Positions 7,799 through 16,556 are shown, counted from the stretch's first letter. The stretch is 37,960 bases of DNA from an uncultured Prevotellaceae bacterium (GCA_946617675.1 CAMOKH010000089.1:1-37960); one strand, 5' to 3'. A program made the numbers and translations. Notes: generated from the sequence alone by a model not told the origin.

Positions 7799-9320
7799 AA
7801 TACTCGACTCCACGCTTCGCGACGGCGAGCAGACCAACGGCGTCTCGTTCCTGCCGCACGAGAAGCTCATGATGGCCCGCATGCTGCTCGGCCAGCTCAA
7901 CGTCGACCGCATCGAGGTGGGGTCGGCACGCGTCAGCGACGGCGAGCGCGAGGCCGTCGGCATGATTTGCCGTTATGCCCGGCAGGCCGGCCTGCTTGAC
8001 CGCGTCGAGGTGCTCGGCTTCGTTGACGGTCAGCGGAGTGTCGACTGGATTGTCGGTTGCGGCGGTCGCACGATGAACCTGCTGGCCAAGGGCTCGCTGA
8101 AGCACTGTCGCCAGCAGCTGGGCAAGCAGCCCGACGAACACATCGACGACATTCGCCAGACCGTAAGCTATGCCCACCGGCAGGGACTGACCGTCAATCT
8201 CTACCTGGAAGACTGGTCGAACGGCATGAAGGATTCGCCGCAGTACGTCTACCAGCTCATGGACGCCCTCGTCGACAGCGGTATTCGCCGGTTTATGCTC
8301 CCTGACACGCTGGGCATCATGAACCCCCTGCAGGTCATAGAGTACTTCCGCAAGATGGTGAAGCGCTATCCCGATACGCACTTCGACTTCCACGCTCATA
8401 ATGACTACGACCTGGCCGTGAGCAACTCGCTGGCTGCCGTGCTCAGCGGGGCACGCGGACTGCACGTGACGGTGAACGGACTGGGCGAACGCTGTGGCAA
8501 TGCGCCACTCTCGAGCGTCCAGGTGATCCTGAAGGACCAGTTCCACGCCACTACCAGCATCCGTGAAGACCGGCTGAACGACATCAGCCGCATGGTGGAG
8601 AGCTACAGCGGCATCGCCGTTGCCCCCAACCAGCCCATCATCGGCGACAACGTCTTCACCCAGGTTGCCGGCGTCCACGCCGACGGCGACTCCAAGGACC
8701 GGCTCTACCAGAACGACCTCGTGCCTGAGCGCTTCGGGCGGCGTCGGGAGTACGCGCTCGGCAAGACGAGCGGTCGGGCCAACATCTCGAAGAACCTCGA
8801 GGAGCTGGGCCTTGAACTGACTCCCGAGCAGCAGCGCCGCGTCACAGAGCGCATCACCGAACTTGGCGACAAGAAGGAGATTGTTACCCAGGAAGACCTG
8901 CCCTACATCGTCAGCGACGTGCTGAAACACGACACGCCAGACGAGAACGTAAAGCTGGTAAGCTACGTCGTGTCAACGGCTTACGGCCTAAAACCTGGAG
9001 CAAACGTTAAGGTTGAGATCAACGGTCAGCAGTATGAAGCCGCCGCCACGGGCGATGGTCAGTACGACGCCTTTGTCAAGGCCCTGCGGTTCATCTACCG
9101 CAAGTATCTCGACCGCACGTTCCCGATTCTGGCCAACTACGCCGTCAGCATTCCTCCCGGCGGGCGCACCGACGCCTTGGTGCAGACGGTCATCACCTGG
9201 AACGACAACGGCCGCCTGCTGCGTACACGTGGGCTCGACGCCGACCAGACCGAGGCTGCCATCAAGGCCACCTTCAAGATGCTGAACATCATCGAGAACG
9301 AACAGGTGGAGAAGTTATAG
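7779..9320 (+). CDS. cimA: LeuA-family acyltransferase, probable (R)-citramalate synthase
   Basis: 513 residues, a second and divergent member of the isopropylmalate/homocitrate/citramalate synthase family in the same operon. Motifs: ILDSTLRDGEQTNGVSF (residues 8-24), DFHAHNDYDLAVSN (203-216, metal ligands His205 and His207), GLGERCGNAPL (234-244) and VAGVHADGDSKD. A C-terminal regulatory domain is present (LKPGANVKVEINGQQYEAA). Citramalate synthase joins acetyl-CoA and pyruvate; LeuCD and LeuB can then carry the product to 2-oxobutyrate for isoleucine. The specificity is inferred from family and operon context; homocitrate synthase or a second LeuA is not excluded. It overlaps leuD by 20 bases and is followed by leuB after 36 bases. 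Confidence 0.75.
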   Translation: MKTRYVEILDSTLRDGEQTNGVSFLPHEKLMMARMLLGQLNVDRIEVGSARVSDGEREAVGMICRYARQAGLLDRVEVLGFVDGQRSVDWIVGCGGRTMNLLAKGSLKHCRQQLGKQPDEHIDDIRQTVSYAHRQGLTVNLYLEDWSNGMKDSPQYVYQLMDALVDSGIRRFMLPDTLGIMNPLQVIEYFRKMVKRYPDTHFDFHAHNDYDLAVSNSLAAVLSGARGLHVTVNGLGERCGNAPLSSVQVILKDQFHATTSIREDRLNDISRMVESYSGIAVAPNQPIIGDNVFTQVAGVHADGDSKDRLYQNDLVPERFGRRREYALGKTSGRANISKNLEELGLELTPEQQRRVTERITELGDKKEIVTQEDLPYIVSDVLKHDTPDENVKLVSYVVSTAYGLKPGANVKVEINGQQYEAAATGDGQYDAFVKALRFIYRKYLDRTFPILANYAVSIPPGGRTDALVQTVITWNDNGRLLRTRGLDADQTEAAIKATFKMLNIIENEQVEKL

Positions 9321-9356
9321 ATAGAAAACAGAAAACCCGAAATCAGTAAATAGAAA
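9321..9356 (+). repeat. Degenerate 7-8 base repeat in the spacer before leuB
   Basis: The spacer is made of A-rich units (agaaaac, agaaaac, ccgaaatc, agtaaat, agaaa) running into the leuB start. It contains gaaatcagtaaat at 9339-9351, which recurs exactly, in reverse orientation on the plus strand, at 25218-25230 in the nqrC-nqrD spacer. Confidence 0.65.
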
Positions 9357-10418
9357 ATGAAGTTAAGTATTGCAGTTTTGCCGGGCGACGGTATAGGCCC
9401 GGAGATTATGAAACAGGGCGTCGCCGTGCTCGATGCCATTGCCCAGAAGTGCGGCCATGAGTTTGTCTACGAAGAGGCTATCTGCGGCGCTCACGCCATC
9501 GAGGCCGTCGGCGACCCTTACCCCGACAGCACCCACGAGGTCTGCATGCGTGCCGACGCCGTGCTCTTTGCCGCCGTCGGCGATCTGAAGTACGACAACA
9601 ACCCCACCGCGAAGGTGCGCCCCGAAACAGGCCTGCTGGCCATGCGCAAGCGGTTGGGCCTCTTTGCCAACGTCCGCCCCGTGGCCACCTTCGACTGTCT
9701 GCTCCACAAGTCGCCCCTGAAGGAGGACCTGTTGCGCGGGGCCGACTTTGTCGTCATCCGCGAGCTGACGGGCGGCATGTATTTCGGCGAGAAGTACCAG
9801 GATAACGACCGTGCCTACGATACCAACGTCTACACCCGTCCCGAGGTGGAGCGTATACTGCGCGTGGCCTTCGAGATGGCCATGACGCGCCGCCGCCACC
9901 TGACCGTCGTCGACAAGGCCAACGTGCTGGCCAGCAGCCGTCTGTGGCGCCAGATTGCCAAGGAGATGGAGCCGCTGTGGCCAGAGGTCAAAACCGACTA
10001 CATGTTCATCGACAATGCCTCGATGCGTGTGCTCACGGAGCCCCGCTTCTTCGACGTCATCGTCACCGAGAATACTTTCGGCGACATCCTTACCGACGAG
10101 ACGTCGTGCATCACCGGATCCATGGGACTGCAGCCCTCATCGTCGCTTGGCGAGCATACGCCGCTGTTCGAACCCGTTCATGGCTCGTGGCCCCAGGCTG
10201 CCGGTCAGAACCTGGCCAACCCCGTGGCTCAGATCCTGTCGGCGGCGATGCTGCTCGAGCACTTCGGCCTGACGGCCGAGGGCCGACTGGTCCGCGATGC
10301 TGTCGATGCCTCGCTGGCTGCCGGGGTGCGCACGCCTGAGATTCAGGTCGAGGGCGGTCAGCACTACGGCACGCGTGAGGTCGGCCAGTGGATAGCCGAC
10401 TATATACGCAACAGCTGA
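9357..10418 (+). CDS. leuB: 3-isopropylmalate dehydrogenase
   Basis: 353 residues, standard length. It oxidises and decarboxylates 3-isopropylmalate with NAD to 2-oxoisocaproate. The N-terminal [24 protein letters not shown] (135-145), [10 protein letters not shown] (185-194) and the signature [17 protein letters not shown] (239-255) are all present. The NAD-adenosine loop [18 protein letters not shown] (272-289) shows an unusual Trp-Pro-Gln-Ala where many homologues have Ser-Ala-Pro-Asp. It is the last gene of the leu operon; a strong terminator follows 33 bases after the stop. Confidence 0.96.
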   Translation: MKLSIAVLPGDGIGPEIMKQGVAVLDAIAQKCGHEFVYEEAICGAHAIEAVGDPYPDSTHEVCMRADAVLFAAVGDLKYDNNPTAKVRPETGLLAMRKRLGLFANVRPVATFDCLLHKSPLKEDLLRGADFVVIRELTGGMYFGEKYQDNDRAYDTNVYTRPEVERILRVAFEMAMTRRRHLTVVDKANVLASSRLWRQIAKEMEPLWPEVKTDYMFIDNASMRVLTEPRFFDVIVTENTFGDILTDETSCITGSMGLQPSSSLGEHTPLFEPVHGSWPQAAGQNLANPVAQILSAAMLLEHFGLTAEGRLVRDAVDASLAAGVRTPEIQVEGGQHYGTREVGQWIADYIRNS

Positions 10419-10451
10419 GGCTGACATCGGCCAGAGTGCGATTTTTATGCT

Positions 10452-10499
10452 ACGACCAAACTTTTCGGCAGGAAAGTTTGGTCGTTTCATTGTTTTTTG
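10452..10499 (+). terminator. Rho-independent terminator after leuB
   Basis: acgaccaaacttt (10452-10464) and aaagtttggtcgt (10473-10485) form a perfect 13-bp stem with an eight-base loop, followed by a T-rich tail containing six T in a row (10493-10498). Confidence 0.9.
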
Positions 10500-10508
10500 T
10501 TATATTTG
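10477..10508 (+). promoter_or_regulatory. Promoter of the small membrane protein, overlapping the leuB terminator
   Basis: TTTG at 10477-10480 lies in the right arm of the terminator stem and TATATTTG at 10501-10508 follows after exactly 20 bases. This matches the Bacteroidota promoter pattern. It reads toward the 27-codon frame at 10563. Confidence 0.7.
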
Positions 10509-10562
10509 CAAGCAGATTAGAGAAGACAACTGTTTATTCACCTTAATTAAATAAATAAGACT

Positions 10563-10646
10563 ATGACGCATCAGTGGTTGCAAATCGGTGCCGTAATCCT
10601 CATCGTTATCATCGGCATTTTCATTTTCCGCAGCAAGTCGCAGTGA
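10563..10646 (+). CDS. 27-residue single-pass membrane microprotein
   Basis: ATG 10563 to TGA 10644-10646 encodes MTHQWLQIGAVILIV followed by IIGIFIFRSKSQ. Residues 5-22 form one uninterrupted hydrophobic helix; the C-terminal RSKSQ is basic, so by the positive-inside rule that end is probably cytoplasmic. The frame has its own promoter (10477-10508), an A-rich leader of about 50 bases, and a hairpin that begins at its stop codon. It lies alone between the leu operon and deoD. I do not recognise a family. The complete expression unit makes it more likely real than chance, though a small regulatory RNA with an incidental frame is the alternative. Confidence 0.6.
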   Translation: MTHQWLQIGAVILIVIIGIFIFRSKSQ

Positions 10647-10664
10647 TTTGCACTGCGGTTTCTT
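10639..10664 (+). terminator. Hairpin terminator of the microprotein unit
   Basis: cgcagtg (10639-10645) pairs with cactgcg (10651-10657) around a five-base loop, followed by a short gtttctt tail. The left arm includes the last codons and the first two bases of the stop codon of the microprotein. The T-tract is weak. Confidence 0.55.
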
Positions 10665-10693
10665 GGACGTTTCAGTAAAAAGCATTATCTTTG
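10662..10693 (+). promoter_or_regulatory. Promoter of deoD
   Basis: TATCTTTG at 10686-10693 is a good -7 box; CTTG at 10662-10665, 20 bases upstream, is a weaker -33 box. The leader to the deoD ATG is about 20 bases. Confidence 0.65.
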
Positions 10694-10721
10694 CAGAGTA
10701 TTAATAAAAAAACCTAAGATT

Positions 10722-11429
10722 ATGGATAAAACACCAACTCCCCACATAGGGGCAAAATTCGGCGAAATAGCCGAGACTGTAATAATGGCAGGCGACCCGC
10801 TGCGTGCCAAGTTTATGGCTGAGAAGTTCCTGGACGACCCGGTGCAGTTCAATAATGTCAGAGGCATGCTTGGATTTACGGGGACTCACCAGGGGAAGCG
10901 TGTGAGCGTGATGGGGCACGGAATGGGTATTCCGTCAATCGGCATCTACACCTACGAGCTCTTCAACTTCTACGGCGTCAAGACGATTATCCGTGTAGGC
11001 TCTGCCGGTTCCATTAACGAAGACCTCCACGTGGGCAACCTCGTGCTCGTCGAGGGAGCCTGCACGAACTCTAATTATGCCTCGCAGTATGAACTGCCGG
11101 GAACCTTTGCCCCCATTGCCGACTTCGGCCTGCTGCGCGGCGCTGCCGATGCCTGCGACCGCTTCGGCTATCGCTACAAGGTGGGCAACGTCCTGTCGTC
11201 GGACACGTTCTACACCGAGAACGCCCACAACGACAAGTGGATTAACATGGGTGTGCTGGCTGTCGAGATGGAGGCTTCGGCCCTCTATATGAATGCAGCG
11301 CGTAGCGGCAAGCGGGCGCTGACCATCCTGACCATCTCTGACCATATTCTGACGGGTGAGGCCACTACCGCCGAGGAGCGGCAAACCACTTTTACACACA
11401 TGATGGACGTAGCATTCACGCTGGTATAG
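10722..11429 (+). CDS. deoD: Purine-nucleoside phosphorylase, DeoD type
   Basis: 235 residues, the normal size of hexameric DeoD-type enzymes. It splits purine (deoxy)nucleosides with phosphate in cytoplasmic salvage. The phosphate-binding [11 protein letters not shown] (residues 21-31), [12 protein letters not shown] (65-76), RVGSAGSI (91-98), the nucleoside-binding VEMEASALY (181-189) and catalytic TISDHI (204-209, Asp207) are all present. It has its own promoter and is followed after three bases by the cytidylate-kinase-like gene, so the two form a nucleotide-metabolism pair. Confidence 0.95.
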   Translation: MDKTPTPHIGAKFGEIAETVIMAGDPLRAKFMAEKFLDDPVQFNNVRGMLGFTGTHQGKRVSVMGHGMGIPSIGIYTYELFNFYGVKTIIRVGSAGSINEDLHVGNLVLVEGACTNSNYASQYELPGTFAPIADFGLLRGAADACDRFGYRYKVGNVLSSDTFYTENAHNDKWINMGVLAVEMEASALYMNAARSGKRALTILTISDHILTGEATTAEERQTTFTHMMDVAFTLV

Positions 11430-11432
11430 CTT

Positions 11433-12056
11433 ATGAATAAAGAGGAGAAATTTGTCATTACCATCAGCCGACAGTTCGGCACTGGTGGTCACGAGATAGG
11501 CGCTGCGCTGGCTGAGCGTCTCGGTGTTAAGCTGCTCGACAAGCAGATACTCAACGAAGTGGCAAAGCGCATCAGCGCCGTTGAGGATGCCGTCGAGAAG
11601 ATAGAGTCGCGCAATCCGCTTTGGCGCGACGACTTCACTAACTTCTACCGCACTTATATGGCAGGCGCCGAGTACAGCGGGGCCGAGCACGACCATACGA
11701 GCCACGAGCTGTTCAGGGCTCAGGCCGAGGCTATCAGAAAGATTGCTGCCGAGGAGTCGTGTGTCATCATCGGTCGTTGTGGCTTCGATATCTTCAGGAA
11801 TCATCCTAATGCCCTGAAGATATTCATCCACTCGCCCCTCGACTGCCGTAAGCGCCGTATTGCCGAGAAGTACGACCTCAGCGAGCAGGACGCCGCGGCA
11901 ATGATTGTCGACAACGACTATAGCCGCGAACTCTACACGAAGACGTTCACGGGGAGCGACTGGACCGACGCCCGCAACTACGACATCTCGCTCGATGTGC
12001 GTAAGTTCGGCGTCAACGGTGCCGTAGACTTCCTGATGAAGGCTATAGAAGGCTGA
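11433..12056 (+). CDS. Cytidylate-kinase-like family protein
   Basis: 207 residues. The N-terminus reads FVITISRQFGTGGHEIGAAL (residues 7-26), a modified P-loop (RQFGTGGHEIG) typical of the Cytidylate_kin2 family (PF13189) rather than classical Cmk. It then has a helical region, VIIGRCGFDIF (100-110, Walker B-like beta strand) and SPLDCRKRRIAEKY, a lid-like Arg-rich segment. A nucleoside or nucleotide phosphate-transfer role is inferred; the substrate is not known for most members. It follows deoD by three bases. Its last 14 bases overlap the end of a convergent glycosyltransferase gene. Confidence 0.85.
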   Translation: MNKEEKFVITISRQFGTGGHEIGAALAERLGVKLLDKQILNEVAKRISAVEDAVEKIESRNPLWRDDFTNFYRTYMAGAEYSGAEHDHTSHELFRAQAEAIRKIAAEESCVIIGRCGFDIFRNHPNALKIFIHSPLDCRKRRIAEKYDLSEQDAAAMIVDNDYSRELYTKTFTGSDWTDARNYDISLDVRKFGVNGAVDFLMKAIEG

Positions 12057-13140
12057 CGTACAGCTGTTCGTACTGACGGGCCACCTTCAGGTAGTCATGG
12101 TGGCGCTTGACGTATTCCCTGCTTTGTAGTTTCAGGTGGGGAATACGTTTAGGATGTGTCACCAGCTGCTCCAGCTCCTCATAGACGCTCTCGTACGTCG
12201 GCTGCACGTTGATGATGGGGCGCAGTTCGTCTTCGTTGATGATGGCGTAGTTCTCAGGCTCGCCGCCGCCGATGCAGATGATGCCTTTCGACATGGCAAG
12301 CAGCGGATTCATCGACGGGGTGTAGCTGTAGAGCTGGTCGAGTATGGCGTCGGAGCCCTCCATCAGCTGTTGGTACTCGGCGAAGGGGACGCCCTCGGCC
12401 ACGACGAGCTTCATGCGGTGGGGATATTTCCTGTGCACGTCCTGGGCGGCCTTGAGCATGATGTCGGTACCCTTGTACTGACTGCGCCCGCGGCTGATGC
12501 CGATAAACACCGTCACCTTCGACCGCTTGCACTGATCGGCCGAGTATGTAACGGGCAACTTGATGGGAAACGGGATGAACCGTGTCTTCCCGGGAAAGTA
12601 GGGCCTGTAGCAGACGTCGTACTCGTAGAGTCCGGTGACGATGGCATCGCAGTCGTCGGCAATGAGCTTGTTGAGTTGCTCCTTGGCGGTGCCCAGCCAG
12701 TCGCGCTGCTCTTTCACCGCAGCCTCGTCGGTGCGTACCTGGTCGCCGATGTTGAAGTCGCTGTAGCGTAGCGGCTTCTTTTCCGTACACGTGTGTACCC
12801 AGTACCAGTCCATGCCGAAGGCACCGAGCACGACGCGCTTGTTGTGGCGGCGCAGGTAGCGGTAGATGGGCAGCAGGCGCTCGGCGCTGAGTTCGGCGAA
12901 GATGGGGTTGATGAGCTGCACCACGTCGTAGCCGCGCATTCGTGGCAGTGCCGTGGCCAGCCGCATTGCCAGCCGCAGGGCGCCAAGTCGTCCTGCCGGT
13001 CGGGCGAGGTCGATGTCGCGGGGGTAGTCTTTCCAGAAGTCACCGTTTGAGGCCACGGTGACGTTGTGACCCAACTGTCGCAGCCCTTCAGCCAGCGTCC
13101 AGTGTACATTGCTGTATTCGCCTAATAGTAGTATTTTCAT
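12043..13140 (-). CDS. Glycosyltransferase, GT-B fold, family 1/4-like
   Basis: 365 residues from the ATG at 13140; the frame stays open to 13218 but MKILLLGEYSNVHWTLAEGL is the expected Rossmann start. That ATG overlaps the stop of the upstream gene (ATGA, 13137-13140). The second Rossmann half contains VFIGISRGRSQYKGTDIM, a DQLYSYTPSMNPLLAMSKG segment and GGGEPENYAI, where the Glu-containing loop corresponds to the nucleotide-sugar ribose contact of GT4-type enzymes. It probably adds a sugar to a surface polysaccharide in the cytoplasm; donor and acceptor cannot be told. Third gene of a leftward glycosyltransferase trio; its end overlaps the convergent kinase-like gene by 14 bases. Confidence 0.8.
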   Translation of the reverse strand: MKILLLGEYSNVHWTLAEGLRQLGHNVTVASNGDFWKDYPRDIDLARPAGRLGALRLAMRLATALPRMRGYDVVQLINPIFAELSAERLLPIYRYLRRHNKRVVLGAFGMDWYWVHTCTEKKPLRYSDFNIGDQVRTDEAAVKEQRDWLGTAKEQLNKLIADDCDAIVTGLYEYDVCYRPYFPGKTRFIPFPIKLPVTYSADQCKRSKVTVFIGISRGRSQYKGTDIMLKAAQDVHRKYPHRMKLVVAEGVPFAEYQQLMEGSDAILDQLYSYTPSMNPLLAMSKGIICIGGGEPENYAIINEDELRPIINVQPTYESVYEELEQLVTHPKRIPHLKLQSREYVKRHHDYLKVARQYEQLYVSLL

Positions 13141-14135
13141 CGTTCCGGTTTGATGACTGGTAGTACGTTCATAAGCAGCGACAGCCCCGCCTGGCTGTTG
13201 GTGAGCCTGCGGAACCACTTATACTTTGTCGTATAGTCGCGGTCGGGTAGGGGGAAGAGCCCCTTCCGCCTCAGGAGGTCAAGCTTGCGGTCGAGGTAGT
13301 GCCGGCTCCGTGTCTGCATGATGACGTTGTAGATATAGTCCATCGTGAGCTGTGCCACGCGCCGCTGCATGGCCTGCCGCTCGCTGGGGGGCATTGTGTC
13401 GCTGAGCCGATTGAGCCGGCAGATGACGGCCATCTTGTCGTTCAGCCGTCTGACGGTTGAACGGATGTCGGTGGACGTGGTAATCGACAGCGGGCGGTGC
13501 CTGTAGTAATAGGCCTTGGCCTCAGTAGAGCAGACGCTCTCGGCCCTGAGCAGGAGCAGTGGCGTGAACTCCTCGTCCTCATGACTGATGCCCGGCGTGA
13601 AGCGCAGCGTGCCCAGGGCGCGGCGGCTGATGAGCATGCAGCAGGCCGAGGCCTGCAGGTTCTGGTGCATCAGGTAGTCGGTGCCGCCCACGACGTCGCC
13701 GTCGGCGAAGTCGGCGGTTGGTGGCTCGTCGTCATCGTCGTTGAAGTCGAACATGACCACGTCGGGCTTCTGGTATCTGACGATGTCGAGGCAGTGCTCA
13801 TACGAGGCCTGCAGAAGGTAGTCGTCGGCGTCGACAAACTGCAGGTAGCGGCCAGTGGCCACCTGTATGCCCCGGTTACGTGCGCGACTGAGTCCGCCGT
13901 TGGGCTGCCTGACATAGACGATGTCGTCGAGGTATTGTGTCAACTGTCGCAGCGGGCTCTCCTTTGAGCCGTCGTCAACGACGATGATCTCGCGCTCGCT
14001 GCTGCCCAACGACAGTGCCAGGATGCTGTCGATACACTGTCGCAGCATGGTGACGGGTAGGTCGTAATAGGCAATGATGAAGCTTACGAGCGGCTGGGTT
14101 TCTTGAAGTGATGTAGTATTCGGCTGATCTTGCAT
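13137..14135 (-). CDS. Family 2 glycosyltransferase
   Basis: 332 residues, GT-A fold. Motifs: VSFIIAYYDLPVTMLRQCI, EIIVVDDGSKES (nucleotide binding), QPNGGLSRARNRGIQVATG and the metal-binding QFVDADDYLL. The region after about residue 230 is basic and helical, usual for this group. The first 52 bases overlap the end of the preceding gene in another frame. No later Met gives an intact GT-A domain, so this start (ATG 14135) is kept. It acts in the cytoplasm on a lipid-linked or surface glycan; the sugar is unknown. Confidence 0.88.
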   Translation of the reverse strand: MQDQPNTTSLQETQPLVSFIIAYYDLPVTMLRQCIDSILALSLGSSEREIIVVDDGSKESPLRQLTQYLDDIVYVRQPNGGLSRARNRGIQVATGRYLQFVDADDYLLQASYEHCLDIVRYQKPDVVMFDFNDDDDEPPTADFADGDVVGGTDYLMHQNLQASACCMLISRRALGTLRFTPGISHEDEEFTPLLLLRAESVCSTEAKAYYYRHRPLSITTSTDIRSTVRRLNDKMAVICRLNRLSDTMPPSERQAMQRRVAQLTMDYIYNVIMQTRSRHYLDRKLDLLRRKGLFPLPDRDYTTKYKWFRRLTNSQAGLSLLMNVLPVIKPER

Positions 14136-14986
14136 AAATTGTTGATTCCAAATATGTTGAGTGTTATAGCTTTTAGCTTTTGTCTGACGCTGCCGACGGG
14201 TTTCACCCGTCTGTAAGGCAGCTTTGGCGCGTCGCCGGTCATTTCGCAGACGTCGGTCTGGATGTTGACCAGGTGCATGTAGTAGCGGTCGTCCATGGGC
14301 ATGCCGGCGGCGAGGTGGGCGTCGAGCAGCTGCCGCAGTTCGTTGCCGCTGGCCGTAGCGGTGATGCCCTGCGGGTTCCAGCAGTAGTAGTAGAGTCCGC
14401 GCCGGGTGGTCGCCACACGCCGTGCGTGCTTCAGCAGTCGGGGCAGGGTGTAGGTATCCTCGAACACGCGGCCTTCGGGGAAGCGTATGCCGTCGAAGAG
14501 TGTGCGGCGGAACACCTTGTTGCAGGCGTAGGTGTGCAGATAGGCTTTGGTGTCGGTCCAGTAGTCGCCAGGATTGCCGTATGTCCGGGTGCTGAAACTG
14601 AGCTGCGACTGGTGGCGGGCGCCGTGGTGGAGGCTCATGGGGTACTCGGTCATGTCGGCATCGCTCTCGGCCGTATCGGCCATGACGGCCTCCAGTGTGC
14701 CGGGAGCAATGTAGTCATCGCTGTCGATGAAGGTGACGTAGTCGCCACGGGCCGCGTCGAGTCCGGTGTTGCGGGCCTTGCTCAGCCCGCCGTTGGGCTG
14801 GTGGATGACGCTGATGCGGTCGTCGCTTTCAGCCCAGCGGTCGCACCTCTGGGGGCAGTCGTCAGGCGAGCCGTCGTCGACGAGCAGCACCTCGAAGTCG
14901 GCGAACGACTGGCTGACGACGCTCTCGAGACAGCGGTCGAGTGTGGCTGCCACGCGGTAGACGGGAATGATGATACTCAGTTTCAC
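14084..14986 (-). CDS. Family 2 glycosyltransferase
   Basis: About 300 residues from the GTG at 14986, where the translation begins (M)KLSIIIPVYRVAATLDRCLE, the standard GT2 N-terminus. An upstream ATG at 15061 is in frame, but its added 25 residues are hydrophobic and would overlap the start of the divergent flippase gene. Other motifs: FEVLLVDDGSPDDC, NGGLSKARNTGLDAARG and the DxD-type TFIDSDDYIAPG. It is first of three leftward glycosyltransferase genes. A -7 box (TACTTTTG) lies only four bases before the GTG, so the message may be nearly leaderless, or the start may lie elsewhere. Confidence 0.85.
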   Translation of the reverse strand: MKLSIIIPVYRVAATLDRCLESVVSQSFADFEVLLVDDGSPDDCPQRCDRWAESDDRISVIHQPNGGLSKARNTGLDAARGDYVTFIDSDDYIAPGTLEAVMADTAESDADMTEYPMSLHHGARHQSQLSFSTRTYGNPGDYWTDTKAYLHTYACNKVFRRTLFDGIRFPEGRVFEDTYTLPRLLKHARRVATTRRGLYYYCWNPQGITATASGNELRQLLDAHLAAGMPMDDRYYMHLVNIQTDVCEMTGDAPKLPYRRVKPVGSVRQKLKAITLNIFGINNLCKISRILHHFKKPSRS

Positions 14987-14990
14987 GGCA

Positions 14991-14998
14991 CAAAAGTA
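14991..14998 (-). promoter_or_regulatory. Candidate -7 box for the leftward glycosyltransferase genes
   Basis: On the minus strand this reads TACTTTTG. No TTTG lies at the usual 19-21 bases upstream. It is four bases from the GTG start, which is unusually close. Confidence 0.4.
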
Positions 14999-15007
14999 CG
15001 AAAAATA

Positions 15008-15039
15008 TTTGCAAATGAATAATAAAAGCAGTAATTTTG
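15008..15039 (+). promoter_or_regulatory. Promoter of the flippase gene
   Basis: TTTG at 15008-15011 and TAATTTTG at 15032-15039 are 20 bases apart. The flippase ATG is 20 bases downstream. It lies close to the leftward -7 box, so the island has a compact divergent control region. Confidence 0.78.
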
Positions 15040-15059
15040 CGTTTGGAAAATAGAAAAAC

Positions 15060-16556
15060 ATGGAAGAGAAGGTCTCCGACAGCTATAGCCATGTACTGAA
15101 GTACACTGGTATTTTCGGTGGCGTGCAAGGTTTGAACATCGTGGTCGGCCTTGTGCGTAATATGCTTGTGGCAAGGCTGTTGGGCCCTAACGGCATGGGA
15201 CTGGTCTCGCTGCTGAACTCCACCGTGAACTTCGTCTCGCAGGCCACCAACCTCGGCATCTCGTTCACGGCGGTGAAGCACGTCTCAGAACTCTTCGACC
15301 GTGGCGACGAGGCGGCCATTGCCCATTTCGTCAAGGTGGTGCGGGCCTGGTCGCTGCTCACGGCCGTGCTCGGCATGCTCGTCTGCGTGCTGGCCGGACC
15401 GGCACTGAGCAACTTCACCTTTGCCTGGGGCGACCATTCGCTGCACTTCATCCTGCTGTCGCCTGCCGTCGCCCTGCTGGCCGTCACGGGGGGCGAGATG
15501 GCTATACTGAAGGGAGCCCGGCAGCTTCGCCCCCTGGCCGTCATCCAGGTCTACACCGTCCTGGCGGCGCTGGTCGTCTCGATACCTCTATACTACTTCT
15601 TCGGCCAGAGGGCCATCGTGCCCGTCATCGTGCTCATGGCCTTGGTCTCTATGCTGCTCACCATCCGCTATTCCTACCGGCTGTACCCGTTGCGCCTAAG
15701 TGGCGGCTGCGGCCTCCTCGGCGAGGGCATAGGCATGGTGAAGCTCGGCATGGCCTTCGTCGTCGCCGGCATCCTGGGCAGTGGGGCCGAGATGCTGATA
15801 CGCTCCTACCTGAACGTCAGCAGCGGCGACCTCGACGTCGTCGGTCTCTACAACGCCGGCTTCGTGCTCACCATCACCTACGCCGGCATGGTGTTCTCGG
15901 CTATGGAGACCGACTACTTCCCGCGGCTGTCGTCGTGTAGCGGCGTTGCCGACACCAACCTGACGGTGAACCGCCAGATAGAGGTGTCGCTGCTTATCGT
16001 CTCGCCTATGCTGGCTGTGCTGATTATCAGTCTGCCGGTGCTCATTCCCATCCTCTATTCGTCGAAGTTCCTGCCCATCGTCGAAATGGCTCAGGTGGCC
16101 GTCTTCTCCATGTACCTGAAGGCGGTCTCGCTGCCCATTTCCTACATCACGCTGGCCAAGGGCGACTCTGTAGGCTATATGGTGCTCGAGGGCATCTACG
16201 ACGTGCTGCTGGTGGTGCTTATCGTGACGGGCTATCGCTATTGGGGACTGTTCGGCACGGGCGTGGCACTGTCAGTCAGCTATTTGCTTGACATCCTGAT
16301 GGTCAGTGCCTACGTTTACCTGCGCTACGGCTACCGGCCGTCGGCTCCCGTGCTCTACTACGCCCTGCTACAGTTCTCGCTGGGCGTGGCGGCATACACC
16401 GTTACGTTTGTCGACAATGCCGTTATCTACTGGACGCTCGGTGTGCTCATCTGCATGGTCAGCCTGCTCGTCTCTGTCTATATCCTCCACCAGAAGACTT
16501 CGCTCTGGGCCTCGCTCATGGCGAAGCTGAAGAAAGTCGTCCGTCGTCATGGCTAA
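15060..16556 (+). CDS. Polysaccharide flippase, Wzx-like (O-antigen translocase)
   Basis: 498 residues with roughly 12-14 hydrophobic segments spread over the whole length, as in the MOP/PST flippase superfamily. The N-terminus (SDSYSHVLKYTGIFGGVQGL, then VRNMLVARLLGPNGMGLVSL) is typical of Wzx/RfbX-type proteins of Bacteroidales. It would move lipid-linked oligosaccharide units across the inner membrane. It is divergent from three glycosyltransferases and overlaps the next glycosyltransferase by eight bases (ATGGCTAA), so they act in the same polysaccharide pathway. No polymerase (Wzy) or chain-length gene is in the window. Confidence 0.88.
   Translation: MEEKVSDSYSHVLKYTGIFGGVQGLNIVVGLVRNMLVARLLGPNGMGLVSLLNSTVNFVSQATNLGISFTAVKHVSELFDRGDEAAIAHFVKVVRAWSLLTAVLGMLVCVLAGPALSNFTFAWGDHSLHFILLSPAVALLAVTGGEMAILKGARQLRPLAVIQVYTVLAALVVSIPLYYFFGQRAIVPVIVLMALVSMLLTIRYSYRLYPLRLSGGCGLLGEGIGMVKLGMAFVVAGILGSGAEMLIRSYLNVSSGDLDVVGLYNAGFVLTITYAGMVFSAMETDYFPRLSSCSGVADTNLTVNRQIEVSLLIVSPMLAVLIISLPVLIPILYSSKFLPIVEMAQVAVFSMYLKAVSLPISYITLAKGDSVGYMVLEGIYDVLLVVLIVTGYRYWGLFGTGVALSVSYLLDILMVSAYVYLRYGYRPSAPVLYYALLQFSLGVAAYTVTFVDNAVIYWTLGVLICMVSLLVSVYILHQKTSLWASLMAKLKKVVRRHG

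Noticed and set aside
7689..8930. A 413-codon open frame on the minus strand
   Set aside because: Mirror frame of the citramalate-synthase-like gene.
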